A DNA stretch of 22,391 nt from a virus, in IMG/VR virus record IMGVR_UViG_3300031456_000023, positions 1-22,391 of that record; one strand, written 5' to 3'. Below are positions 7,031-15,152 of the stretch, one piece after another; the first letter of the stretch is position 1; each line of letters opens with the position of its first letter. A model generated the notes under the pieces. It had not been told where the DNA came from and searched no databases. It saw only the letters and a list, made by a program, of their open reading frames with translations. The translations under genes and the position numbers were made by a program.

Positions 7031-7779
7031 TGGCAACCAAGGCCGTACAGGGCAAGCTGACCAGCGTTTACGTCGATCACCTGAACGCAAGCCCCTACTT
7101 GCAGGAATACGAGGTCGATTCGCAGCGCGATGACACCGACGTGACCGCGTTCGAGGCCGACGACAAGGAATTCATCACCAGCGCCGCCGAGAACGACGTC
7201 ACCCTGACGGGGTTCTGGAATGGCGAAGAGGGCAGCCTGGACGAGCTGCTGTTCCTCACCTACGGCACCGACGTGCAGAACGTGGTGACGCTCATGCCGG
7301 CCGGTTCGCTGGCCGTGGCCCGGGGTTGTTTGCTGGTCCCCGGTACTCAGGTCGGGATGAACATCTCGGCCGCCGCCGACGAGCAGCAGGCCCTCGAAGC
7401 GGATTTCAAGTCCCGCCTCGTGCCCGGCCGCGTGCTCAAGACCCCGGTTCCGCAGACGGCCACCGGCGCCTCGGCCAGCCCCTGGGTCTCGCCCAAGGTC
7501 AGCCAGCTAGGCCTGTCGGCCAACCTGCACGTGGTGGCGCTCAGCCACGGGGTCACCACCCCGACCGCGATCACGGTGGAGGTCGAGCACGGCCCGGACG
7601 GCACCGATTGGGACACGCTGGTGACGTTCGACATCGACCCGGCGGACCCGCTCGGCGGCTACACCGCGAGCACGCTGAAGACCCTGGAGATCGAGAAGCA
7701 GATCCGCTACACCACCACGATCACCGGCGGCACCACGCCCAGCCTGCTCTACTTGCTGGCCGCCGGCCGACGGGCGTAG
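7030..7779 (+). CDS. Major tail protein (tail tube)
   Basis: 249 residues. Polymerised rings of this protein form the tail tube. Seen: the opening SVYVDHLNASPYLQEYEVDS, then DVTAFEADDKEFITSAAEND, then VTLTGFWNGEEGSLDELLF. This is the strand and loop order of tube proteins in many actinophages: a domain test strand, a DVTxF...(K)xFI/V loop, then TLTGFWNG. Residues about 140-249 form a second beta-rich domain (LSANLHVVALSHG, then AITVEVEHGPDGTDWDTLVT, then QIRYTTTITGG) resembling a decoration domain facing the tube exterior. Position before the chaperones and tape measure supports the call. The start ATG overlaps the previous stop. Confidence 0.85.
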   Translation: MATKAVQGKLTSVYVDHLNASPYLQEYEVDSQRDDTDVTAFEADDKEFITSAAENDVTLTGFWNGEEGSLDELLFLTYGTDVQNVVTLMPAGSLAVARGCLLVPGTQVGMNISAAADEQQALEADFKSRLVPGRVLKTPVPQTATGASASPWVSPKVSQLGLSANLHVVALSHGVTTPTAITVEVEHGPDGTDWDTLVTFDIDPADPLGGYTASTLKTLEIEKQIRYTTTITGGTTPSLLYLLAAGRRA

Positions 7780-7789
7780 GGGGGCCAGG

Positions 7790-8197
7790 GTGGCCGGCGG
7801 AGACGCCTCGCAGGTGACGCGCATGTTCGAGCGCACCAAGCGTGTGCTGCGCGGCTCCTCGGGCCCTCTGCGGGCCGCCCTGGACGTCTACGCGGCCGGC
7901 ATCAACCGGCGCGCCCCCCGGCGCACCGGCGCGCTGGCCGCCAGTTTCAAGGTCACCACCAACGGCCCGGCCAGTGGGTCGGTGTCGAGCTCTTCGGTGG
8001 CGGCGCATACCCAAGAGTTCGGTGCCCGCATAGCCCCGACCAAGACCGCGCTGCGGTTCACCGGCCCGCCGGTGACGTTCATCCGCCGCGCGGTGTTCGT
8101 ACCGGCCCAGCCCTACGTGGCGCCGACGTTCACCCAGGACACCCAGCGGGCGGTAGACGCCGCCGGCCGGGCCCTGGCATCTGAAATCACCCACTAG
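7790..8197 (+). CDS. HK97 gp10-like neck/tail-completion protein
   Basis: 135 residues from a GTG, after a run of G that may serve as ribosome binding site. Seen: VYAAGINRRAPRRTGALAAS, the hallmark of the HK97 gp10 family (a helix, then APxRTGxLxxS), followed by HTQEFGARIAPTKTALRF and an RPA-like PAQPYVAPTFTQD near the end. Family members act at the head-tail joint. They are usually encoded before the major tail protein, between adaptor and terminator; here the gene sits after it. This displacement is the only oddity, since length and motifs are standard. Confidence 0.8.
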   Translation: MAGGDASQVTRMFERTKRVLRGSSGPLRAALDVYAAGINRRAPRRTGALAASFKVTTNGPASGSVSSSSVAAHTQEFGARIAPTKTALRFTGPPVTFIRRAVFVPAQPYVAPTFTQDTQRAVDAAGRALASEITH

Positions 8198-8203
8198 TCC
8201 CAC

Positions 8204-8210
8204 AGAGAGG
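8204..8210 (+). promoter_or_regulatory. Shine-Dalgarno for the tail assembly chaperone
   Basis: AGAGAGG seven bases before the ATG at 8218 fixes the start of the first chaperone frame. Confidence 0.6.
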
Positions 8211-8217
8211 TAGCCCA

Positions 8218-8637
8218 ATGGCCCGGATCAAGTCCATCGGTGACGTGCAAACCAAGGTCAATATCGAGGTGATCTCGGTCCCCGAGTGGGGCGACGCCGA
8301 CACCGAAATCTGCGTGCGCAACCTGGCCTCGGGCGAGGTCAGCACGTATCACAACAAGCTGATGGCCCAGCCCAAGGACAAGTCCCCGCATGTCACCGCG
8401 GGCAAGCTGCGGCACGCCAACGCCTGGTTGATCATCATGGGCAGCTGCGACGACAACGGGGATCCGATCTTCACGGAGATCGACATTCCCGAGCTGGAGC
8501 GCAAGGACAACGGCGGCGCGGCCAAGGTGGCCGACGCCATTCAGCGGCTGTCCGGCATCGGAGACTACGCGCAGTCGAGTGAGGCGCTGGCGGGAAAATC
8601 CGGCACCAACCAGGACTCGAATTCCGACTACGACTAG
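8218..8637 (+). CDS. Tail assembly chaperone, short frame (gpG-like)
   Basis: 139 residues made without frameshifting. Together with the frameshifted long form it chaperones the tape measure protein during tail assembly, as lambda gpG and gpGT do. Seen: an N-terminal VNIEVISVPEWGD strand unit, a central helical part (KLRHANAWLIIMGSCDDNGD, then AKVADAIQRLSGIG), and a disordered end after the slippery site (KSGTNQDSNSDYD). Sequence identity to lambda gpG is not visible. The call rests on position just before the tape measure, size, and the frameshift arrangement with the next frame. Confidence 0.85.
   Translation: MARIKSIGDVQTKVNIEVISVPEWGDADTEICVRNLASGEVSTYHNKLMAQPKDKSPHVTAGKLRHANAWLIIMGSCDDNGDPIFTEIDIPELERKDNGGAAKVADAIQRLSGIGDYAQSSEALAGKSGTNQDSNSDYD
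8592..8598 (+). promoter_or_regulatory. -1 programmed ribosomal frameshift slippery site GGGAAAA
   Basis: In the gpG-like frame the codons read GCG GGA AAA, so G GGA AAA is a canonical X XXY YYZ heptamer, almost the lambda G/GT site (GGGAAAG). After slipping -1 the ribosome reads ATC CGG CAC and runs without a stop into the downstream frame that ends at 8942. No strong downstream hairpin is apparent. The predicted long product is 127 + 114 = 241 residues. Confidence 0.9.
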
Positions 8638-8942
8638 CGAGCCACCTGCACATGACGGTGGGCGAGCTCGATGCCCGGATGTCCTGGCGGGAGATGCAGC
8701 TATGGGCGGCCTACGAACTCGTGGCCGGCCCACTCGGCCCGGTGCGGATGGATCACCTGATGTCCATCCTGGCGGCGGTCATCCGCAACACGTTCAGCAA
8801 GAAACGCAGCACGCCGGAACAGTTCCGCCCGAAGTGGGGGACCAAGGCTGGGCCGGCGGAACGCAAGACGCTGGGCCAGGACAGCACCACGCAGCTGCCC
8901 GAGTGGGCGCAGGAGCTGCGTGAGATCGAAGCGGCGGACTGA
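8598..8942 (+). CDS. Tail assembly chaperone, frameshift extension (gpT-like domain)
   Basis: This frame is entered by -1 frameshifting at 8592-8598 and adds 114 residues to the first 127 of the gpG-like protein. The linker reads IRHQPGLEFRLRLASHLH, followed by MTVGELDARMSWREMQLW, a pattern typical of gpT-like domains (MTVGEL..RMS..E...W). The end is basic, then acidic (FRPKWGTKAGPAERKTLG, LPEWAQELREIEAAD). There is an ATG at 8652, but no ribosome binding site before it, which supports expression only as the fusion. The domain is thought to bridge the tape measure and the tube subunits. The frame ends 20 bases before the tape measure gene. Confidence 0.88.
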   Translation: MRHQPGLEFRLRLASHLHMTVGELDARMSWREMQLWAAYELVAGPLGPVRMDHLMSILAAVIRNTFSKKRSTPEQFRPKWGTKAGPAERKTLGQDSTTQLPEWAQELREIEAAD

Positions 8943-8962
8943 CAGGGAAGGTGGGGTGAGCC

Positions 8963-11900
8963 ATGGCGAGTAAGAACGCCCGGTTGGGTATCGACGTCGA
9001 CATGGCCACCGCCAACGCCCAACGCGAGGCCGACAAGATCCAACGCCAGATGGAGCAGTTGGCCAAGCTGTCCCCGCAGATCAAGGTTGGCGCGAACGGC
9101 GCGGAGGTCACCCGGGTTGCCGAGGAGGCCACCGCCGCCGTCAAGGCAATCCCGAGCCAGGTCAAGACCAGCATCGACGTCGACTTTGCTAAGGCCCAGG
9201 TCAAGCTCGACCAGGCCCAGGCCCGCCTCGATGAGCTGACCCACCGGGGCGCCGATGTCCTGATAGACGCCAACCTCGCGCCGATCGACCGCAAGATCGC
9301 GATCGTGAACGCCGGGCTGGACGCATTGCGCGCGCTGCAGCCCACGGTCACCGTCCAGGCCGACATTGCCAAGGCGGAAACCGAGCTGGTCACCCTCCGA
9401 GATCAGGCCACCGCCATCTCCTCGCGCGACTACACCGTGCAGCTCAAGGCCGAGGTCAAGGAAGCCAAGGCCAACGTTGCCTCGCTGCAAGCCATCGTGG
9501 CCTCGGTACCGAACAACGTCACAGTCAAATTCGACGCCTCGGCCGCCGGGATCACCGCCGCCACCGCCCAGGTGATCGCTGACCTGGCCACCGTGCCGGA
9601 CTCCAAGACGCTCAAGTTCATCGCCGACTATCAGCGGGCCCTGGCCGACATTGCCCTGTTGACAGCCAAGATCGAAGCGCTCGGCAAGCTGAAGCCGTCC
9701 CCCGAAGTGCAGCTTCAGATCGACAAGGCCAACGTGCAGCTGCTCACGCTGCAGGCCAAGCTGCTGGACCTCGAACGTAAGAAGACCAACCTGCGGGTCG
9801 ACCTGGACTCCTCGGGCGCGGTGAAGAGCCTGCAGCTGGTCGAGAACGAGGTGGTCAAGACCGGTTCGAGCCTGTCCCGGATGCAGCTGATCGTGTTCGC
9901 GGTGGCGGCGGCGTTCCCGCTGATCGCGGCCGCCGTGGTCGGGCTGCCGGCCATCATTGCGCTGATCGCGGTGCCGATCGCCGCTGTGATCACCGGGCTG
10001 GAAGGGATCAAACAGGCGGCCCTGCCACTCAAGGCGGCGTTCGCCCAGGTCCAGGGCGCCGTGTCGGCCGCCTTCGAAAAGGGCCTGGCCCCGGCCATCG
10101 CCAACATCAATAAGATCTTGCCGGCGCTGAGCAAGGGGCTATCCGGCGCGGCGACGTCGCTGTCCGCCATCGCCACCCAGGTCACCGCTGTGGTGTCCAG
10201 CTCGGCCGGGCTGAGCGGGCTGTCCATCATTTTCGACCAGGTCAACACCGTGCTGGCCTCGCTGGGTCCGAGCCTCGCCACGCTGACCCAGAACATCATG
10301 ACCCTGGCCAGCCAGGCCCTGACCGGGCTGAGCGGACTCGGCCAGGTCATGACCGACATCGGGGCGGCCTGGACGTCGGCCATCGCCGAGATGTCACAGA
10401 CCGGCACCGTGCAAGCCGCGGTCGCCGCCTTGATCCAGGTGTTCGGCTCGCTGATGAAATTGCTGCCGCCGCTGGTCGAGCTCGGCGCAAAGCTAATGGC
10501 CGCGTTCGGCCCGGCGCTGGCCTCCGCCCTGGATGCGATTGCTTCGATCTTGTCCGCGCTGGCCGGGCCGCTCAGCGGGGTCACCACCGCCGTGCTCGGT
10601 GCGGTGGCCGCCTGGAAGCTGCTGCAGTTGGCCGTCAAGGGCGTCACCGCCGTGGTGGGCGCGGTCAGCTCCACCCTGGGCACGGCGGTCACCTCGATGC
10701 GCAACTTCGGCACGTCGGCGGCGACATCCGGGACCGGTGTGGCGGCGGCCGAGTCGGCTACCTCGAAGTTCACCGGCGTACTCGGCAAGATCGGCAACGC
10801 GCTGCCCATCGTGGGCGCCGTGCTGATCGGACTGGGCGAGGCGTACAAGGCCAGCATTCCGGACATCGAGGGCACCGCCTCGGCGATGACCGCCGGGGGT
10901 GCGGCGGCCGAGGCGGCGTCTCAGAAGTTCGCCGAGCAGAACGCCCATTTCGATGAGGGCTCGATCGCGGCGAAGCTGTTCGGCGCCAGCCAGGCCGATC
11001 TCACCGCCGAGATCGACAAACAGGTGGCCGCGATGTCGCCGCTGGCCGCCGCGCAGGCCAAGGTCAACCTGGCGCAACAGGCCCTCACCCAGGCCACCAA
11101 GGACTACGGCGCCGCCTCGCCCGAGGCCGCGATGGCCCAGCAGACCCTCACCCAGCGGGTCAACGAGTCCGAGGCCGCGCAACGCGCCGCCGGCACCGCC
11201 ACCAGGACCACCACCCAGGCGATCAAGGACCAGCTGTCCGCCGTGCAGGGCCTGATCAACGCCAGCCTCGGCTACTCGGGCGCCCTGCTCAATGTGGAGT
11301 CCGCGCAGAAGAACGTCAACCAGGCGATCAAGGACCACGGCGCCGGGTCCCTGGAAGCGCGGCAGGCCGTGCAGAGCCTGGAGGAGGCCAACAACGCCCT
11401 GGCGGTGGCCGCCCAGAACCAAGCGGAGGCGCTCACCAAGACGCTGGGCCCGCAGGCCTCGGCCGCCGCCGGTGCGCTGGCCTACGGCGCCGGCATCGCC
11501 AACGTGGCGGCCACTCAGTCCGGCCCGGCGGCGGCGGCGGCGAAGACGTGGCTGACCACGATGGACGACGCCACCCAGCAGATGATCACCGCCGCGTCCA
11601 AGGCCTCGGGGCTGAAGACCGCGATCGTCACCCTGCCGGACGGTAAGAAGATCGAGATCGTGGCGGACCCATCCAAGATCCCGCAGGTGATCGCGGACTA
11701 CCAAAAGAAGATCGCCGGCTCGCCCGGTCAGCCGCCGGTCATCCCGACCACCACCCCCGGCGTCGGTAACGCGATGGCCGAGAGTCAGAAGACAGCCGGC
11801 GGCACCGTGTTGGGCCCGCAGGTGCAGCCCAACGGGCAGGCGGTCAACCCGTTCCTGCAGAACCTGGTGACCCAGTTCGGCGGCACGACGCTGCCGCCGG

Positions 11901-13453
11901 GCGTGGTGCCCGATCCGGCCAAGGTCGGGCCAGTCCTGCAAGGTGTGGTGGCCCAAGGCGCGCAGACCACGGTTGTTCTGCCGGTGACCGCCGACACCGC
12001 CCAGGCCACCACCAACCTGAACAACTTGAACACCGCGGTCTCCACACTGAATCAGAGCGCGGCCACCCTGAACACCTCGCTGGGCCCGACCGCGACCAGC
12101 TTCGCCGCCATGGCGACCAGCCTGCCCACCGTGGCCGCCCAGGCCGCCCTGCTGGCCGTCTCGATGCCGACCGTGGCGACCCAGTTCGGCCTACTCGCCC
12201 CGACCAGCACCACCGTGGCCGCACAGTTCGCCCTGCTCGGGCCCTCCATGACGACCGTGGCCACCCAGATGGGTCTGCTCGGCCCGTCCAGCACGGTGGT
12301 GGCGACCCAGTTCGGCCTGCTCAACGGTTCGCTGCCCAACATCGCCACCCAGATGGGTCTGCTCGGCCCGTCCAGCACGGTGGTGGCGACCCAGTTCGGC
12401 CTGCTCGCCCCGACCAGCACCACCGTGGCAACCCAGTTCGGCCTGCTCGCGCCGACCAGCACGGTGGTGGCGACCCAGTTCGGCCTGCTCGGCCCATCGA
12501 GCACGATCGTGGCGACCCAGTTCGGTCTGCTCGGCCCGTCCAGCACGATCGTGGCGACCCAGTTCGGTCTGCTGTCCACCTCGCTGCCGATCGCGGCGAC
12601 CCAGTTCGGCCTGCTGGCGACCAGCCTGCCCACCGTGGCGCTGCAGTTCTCCGGGCTGGCCTCCTCGCTGCCCACCGTGGCCACCGCGCTAGCCAACGTC
12701 AACACCGCGCTGCTGGCGTTCGTGACCAACGTGCAGAACATGGTCACCAACACCGGCACCCAGCTCGATGCGCTGCTGGCCAAGGTACAAACGATCATGG
12801 ATCAGGTCGCGGCGGCGGTCGAGGCCGCCGGTACCCGGGTCACCGATGCCTGGCAGGCGGCCATGGATGCCCTGGTCCAAGGCACGCAGACCGGAATGCA
12901 GGATGTCGCCAACGTCATCCAAGACACGATGAATGCGATCTTGGATTACTTCGAGGCCCTGTATGCGATCTTCGAGGCGGAGGGCACCAACCTCGGTATT
13001 TCGTTCGTGAATGGCCTGCTGTCTCAGGTGCAGAACGCGTACAACGCGGGCGTGGCGCTCGGCTCGGCGGCGGCAAAGGGCATCAACGCCGGCATTGCCT
13101 CGGGCTCGCCCTCGAAGGAAGGCCTGGACGCTGGCAATAACCTGGGCTACTCGTTCGCCTCCGGCATCGACGAGACCACCCGCATTGTTGCCGCGTCCGC
13201 CGAGCAGCTCGGCCAGCTGGCGTCCAGCACGGCTAACGCCCAGCTCGGCGCCATGGTCAGTTCCGGCGACGTCGGGGTGGTGGGCACGATCTCCGACCCG
13301 GGTATGACGACGGGCGATGAACCGCCGATCGTGGTCAACAATGCGGTGACCGTGCAGCTGCCGACGGGTGAGTTCGTGCGGTTTGTCGATGGCCGGCTGG
13401 CGCGTAACAACAAGAACCTGAAGCGCGGCATCGAAGGGCAGCGGGACTACTGA
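8963..13453 (+). CDS. Tape measure protein
   Basis: 1496 residues, the largest complete gene here. Tape measure proteins line the tail lumen and set tail length; at 0.15 nm per residue this one predicts a tail of about 220 nm. Residues 1-300 are a series of VxIDxDxA..Q..L.. units and helices. About 309-348 is a strongly hydrophobic region (LIVFAVAAAFPLIAAAVVGL and on), with further hydrophobic stretches near 545-570 and 610-625. Residues 690-830 are charged coiled-coil-like (QATKDYGAASPEAAMAQ). Residues 1057-1238 contain 13 tandem 14-residue repeats. The end carries a SGSPSKEGLDAGNNLGYSFA motif, common near tape measure C-termini (SPSxxxxxxGxxxxxGxxxGI). No lytic enzyme domain is visible. It directly follows the chaperones, as expected. 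Confidence 0.95.
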   Translation: MASKNARLGIDVDMATANAQREADKIQRQMEQLAKLSPQIKVGANGAEVTRVAEEATAAVKAIPSQVKTSIDVDFAKAQVKLDQAQARLDELTHRGADVLIDANLAPIDRKIAIVNAGLDALRALQPTVTVQADIAKAETELVTLRDQATAISSRDYTVQLKAEVKEAKANVASLQAIVASVPNNVTVKFDASAAGITAATAQVIADLATVPDSKTLKFIADYQRALADIALLTAKIEALGKLKPSPEVQLQIDKANVQLLTLQAKLLDLERKKTNLRVDLDSSGAVKSLQLVENEVVKTGSSLSRMQLIVFAVAAAFPLIAAAVVGLPAIIALIAVPIAAVITGLEGIKQAALPLKAAFAQVQGAVSAAFEKGLAPAIANINKILPALSKGLSGAATSLSAIATQVTAVVSSSAGLSGLSIIFDQVNTVLASLGPSLATLTQNIMTLASQALTGLSGLGQVMTDIGAAWTSAIAEMSQTGTVQAAVAALIQVFGSLMKLLPPLVELGAKLMAAFGPALASALDAIASILSALAGPLSGVTTAVLGAVAAWKLLQLAVKGVTAVVGAVSSTLGTAVTSMRNFGTSAATSGTGVAAAESATSKFTGVLGKIGNALPIVGAVLIGLGEAYKASIPDIEGTASAMTAGGAAAEAASQKFAEQNAHFDEGSIAAKLFGASQADLTAEIDKQVAAMSPLAAAQAKVNLAQQALTQATKDYGAASPEAAMAQQTLTQRVNESEAAQRAAGTATRTTTQAIKDQLSAVQGLINASLGYSGALLNVESAQKNVNQAIKDHGAGSLEARQAVQSLEEANNALAVAAQNQAEALTKTLGPQASAAAGALAYGAGIANVAATQSGPAAAAAKTWLTTMDDATQQMITAASKASGLKTAIVTLPDGKKIEIVADPSKIPQVIADYQKKIAGSPGQPPVIPTTTPGVGNAMAESQKTAGGTVLGPQVQPNGQAVNPFLQNLVTQFGGTTLPPGVVPDPAKVGPVLQGVVAQGAQTTVVLPVTADTAQATTNLNNLNTAVSTLNQSAATLNTSLGPTATSFAAMATSLPTVAAQAALLAVSMPTVATQFGLLAPTSTTVAAQFALLGPSMTTVATQMGLLGPSSTVVATQFGLLNGSLPNIATQMGLLGPSSTVVATQFGLLAPTSTTVATQFGLLAPTSTVVATQFGLLGPSSTIVATQFGLLGPSSTIVATQFGLLSTSLPIAATQFGLLATSLPTVALQFSGLASSLPTVATALANVNTALLAFVTNVQNMVTNTGTQLDALLAKVQTIMDQVAAAVEAAGTRVTDAWQAAMDALVQGTQTGMQDVANVIQDTMNAILDYFEALYAIFEAEGTNLGISFVNGLLSQVQNAYNAGVALGSAAAKGINAGIASGSPSKEGLDAGNNLGYSFASGIDETTRIVAASAEQLGQLASSTANAQLGAMVSSGDVGVVGTISDPGMTTGDEPPIVVNNAVTVQLPTGEFVRFVDGRLARNNKNLKRGIEGQRDY
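12131..12676 (+). repeat. 13 tandem 42-bp repeats (14 residues each) within the tape measure gene
   Basis: Successive 42-bp units, each in frame, encode variants of VATQFGLLGPSSTI. Best-kept positions are A-T/A-Q-F/M-G/A-LL, with a variable six-residue turn (GPSSTV, APTSTT, NGSLPN, STSLPI). Units 9 (12467-12508) and 10 (12509-12550) encode identical peptides and differ at three bases. A 63-bp stretch is identical at 12260-12322 and 12344-12406. Outer units are more divergent, as expected when the array grows from its middle. These are coding repeats, not a CRISPR. Confidence 0.95.
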
Positions 13454-13463
13454 TGGGGGGCTC

Positions 13464-15149
13464 ATGCCGATAATCACCGTGCGCCCGGACGCCACGCTGC
13501 AGAAGGGCGTGTGGGACATCGTGGGGCCGGTCGGCGCGGCGGCTCACCAGGTGGTCAACGACGACAACGATCTGACCTGGTTGGAAGTCCCCGGGCTCAA
13601 ACAGGTGCTTAACGACGCCGACATCTGCAAGCTGAGCATCCAGGATTTCGATATCCCCACCGGGGCGAAGATCTTCGCCGTGCGCGCGCGGGCCCGGGTG
13701 GAAAAGATCGTGGCCACCCCGGACAACCCCAACCCGCCGACGCCGCGCCCCGGTTGCGGGTTCCACCGCCATGGCTTCCTGGAGGATCTCCTCCGGTTCA
13801 TTTTCGTGATCCTGATGCTGTTCTTCTGCCCGAGGAAGCCCGTCCCGCCCGGCGGCACCGACCCGGGAGACCCGCCGTTGCCGGCCGAGTGGGGCAACGT
13901 TGACCTGCAGTACTACCTGGAGCAGCCCGGCGGCGGGGAGTGGACGGAGGAGTCGTTCAACGACTTCTTTGTGTCCCTGTTCCGCTCCGATGTCGAGGAC
14001 GTGACGCTGCGCTTCGGCGAGGTCTGGGTGGACCTGGAGTACAACGAGCAGCCCGTGGTGACCGTGACCGGGCCGGTGGGGCCGCTGACGGACATCACCC
14101 TGCCCACCACTACGTGGGAGTTCGTCGACCCCGAGGGCGACAGCCAGGCGGCGTTCTGGTGGCGCAGCTTCGATGAGGCCACCTACACCGCGCCGGACTT
14201 CGATCCAGCCACCGCCGTAGCGTTCGACGAAACACCGCGTCCCGACCTGAACGACGGCGGCTGGGTGCTCGGCGCCGACACCTTCTGGACGGCGCGCCGC
14301 GACCATCCGAACGGCAACTACCGGGCGTACGTCAAGACCAAGCAGGTCTGGAAGGGCATCGGGTCGCACGAGTCCGAGTGGGCCTATCACCAGTGGGCTC
14401 AGGAGGTGCCCGGCCCGCCCAGCCCGAGCCTCTCGGCGACGTTCGAGCCCGACCTGGACCGGGTGCGCCTGGACCTGCACGAGGGTGGCAGCTCACCGGC
14501 CACCGACACCTACGACATCTTCTATTCCGACGATCTCGCCTACACGTGGGAGCTCGTGCGGGACGGCTCCAAGGTCGACATTGACGCCGTGCGGGACTCG
14601 ACCATCTACGACTACGAAGCCCCGCACAACAAGGTCCGGCTCTACCGCGCGCAGGCCTTCCGGGTGCTCAACTCGATTTTGGTCACCTCGGGCTACTCGA
14701 ACGAGGTTTCCGTGATCGCCCGGATCGACGGATTCCGGCTGAAAGATCTGGTGGTGCCGGCGCTGTCGATGCGGCTCAACGTGCACGATCTGTCCTGGCA
14801 GGCGGTCGACGCGGTGGGCGTGGTCTATCCGCTCACCAGTACCGATCCAGCCGGCCGGGAGGCCCGCGCCATTGCCCTGGTGGGGCCCGAGTACGGGGTC
14901 AAGGCCAAGATGGTGCTGACCTTCCGAACCGACGCGGAGTACGACGCGTTCATGCAGCTCAAACACACGCGGCGCCAGCTGTTCCTGCAGTACCCCACCG
15001 GCGAGCAGCACTACATCCAACTCCTCGGCGACATGGACTCCGGCAAGTGGATCATGAAGGGCGATCAGAACAAGCTGCGCCAGCCCTCGATCAGCTGGGT
15101 CGACGTGGACAAGCCGCCGGTGCCGATGCTGCGCAAGTTAAGGAGCTGA
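13464..15149 (+). CDS. Minor tail protein: jelly-roll + Fn3-like domains + Dit-like C-terminal domain
   Basis: 561 residues. Residues 1-80 and 143-192 together look like one beta-sandwich (GVWDIVGPVGAAAHQVV, IPTGAKIFAVRARARVEK, then DVTLRFGEVWVDLEYNEQP). They are interrupted at 84-142 by a Pro-rich insert holding a hydrophobic stretch, LLRFIFVILMLFF, at 109-121. Residues about 193-425 contain two Fn3-like modules (VTVTGPVGPL ... NYRAYVKTKQVW; PSLSATFEPDLDRVRLDL ... SGYSNEVSVI). Residues 428-561 (FRLKDLVVPALSMRLNVHD to PSISWVDVDKP) match the distal-tail (Dit)-type domain that links tube and baseplate hub. The gene follows the tape measure, the usual place of the Dit gene. The start has a G-rich site just upstream. 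Confidence 0.82.
   Translation: MPIITVRPDATLQKGVWDIVGPVGAAAHQVVNDDNDLTWLEVPGLKQVLNDADICKLSIQDFDIPTGAKIFAVRARARVEKIVATPDNPNPPTPRPGCGFHRHGFLEDLLRFIFVILMLFFCPRKPVPPGGTDPGDPPLPAEWGNVDLQYYLEQPGGGEWTEESFNDFFVSLFRSDVEDVTLRFGEVWVDLEYNEQPVVTVTGPVGPLTDITLPTTTWEFVDPEGDSQAAFWWRSFDEATYTAPDFDPATAVAFDETPRPDLNDGGWVLGADTFWTARRDHPNGNYRAYVKTKQVWKGIGSHESEWAYHQWAQEVPGPPSPSLSATFEPDLDRVRLDLHEGGSSPATDTYDIFYSDDLAYTWELVRDGSKVDIDAVRDSTIYDYEAPHNKVRLYRAQAFRVLNSILVTSGYSNEVSVIARIDGFRLKDLVVPALSMRLNVHDLSWQAVDAVGVVYPLTSTDPAGREARAIALVGPEYGVKAKMVLTFRTDAEYDAFMQLKHTRRQLFLQYPTGEQHYIQLLGDMDSGKWIMKGDQNKLRQPSISWVDVDKPPVPMLRKLRS
15140..15145 (+). promoter_or_regulatory. Shine-Dalgarno AAGGAG for the hub N-terminal half
   Basis: AAGGAG inside the last codons of the Dit-like gene lies seven bases before the ATG at 15153, supporting separate translation of the short cistron. 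Confidence 0.7.
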
Positions 15150-15152
15150 CCC

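Noticed and set aside
10493-11956. Reverse-strand open frame opposite the tape measure
   Set aside because: His/Arg/Gly-rich shadow with no motif; the + strand frame is a clear tape measure protein.
12131-12676. Tandem repeats as a possible CRISPR array
   Set aside because: The repeats are contiguous, without unique spacers, keep the reading frame and code for a regular 14-residue peptide.
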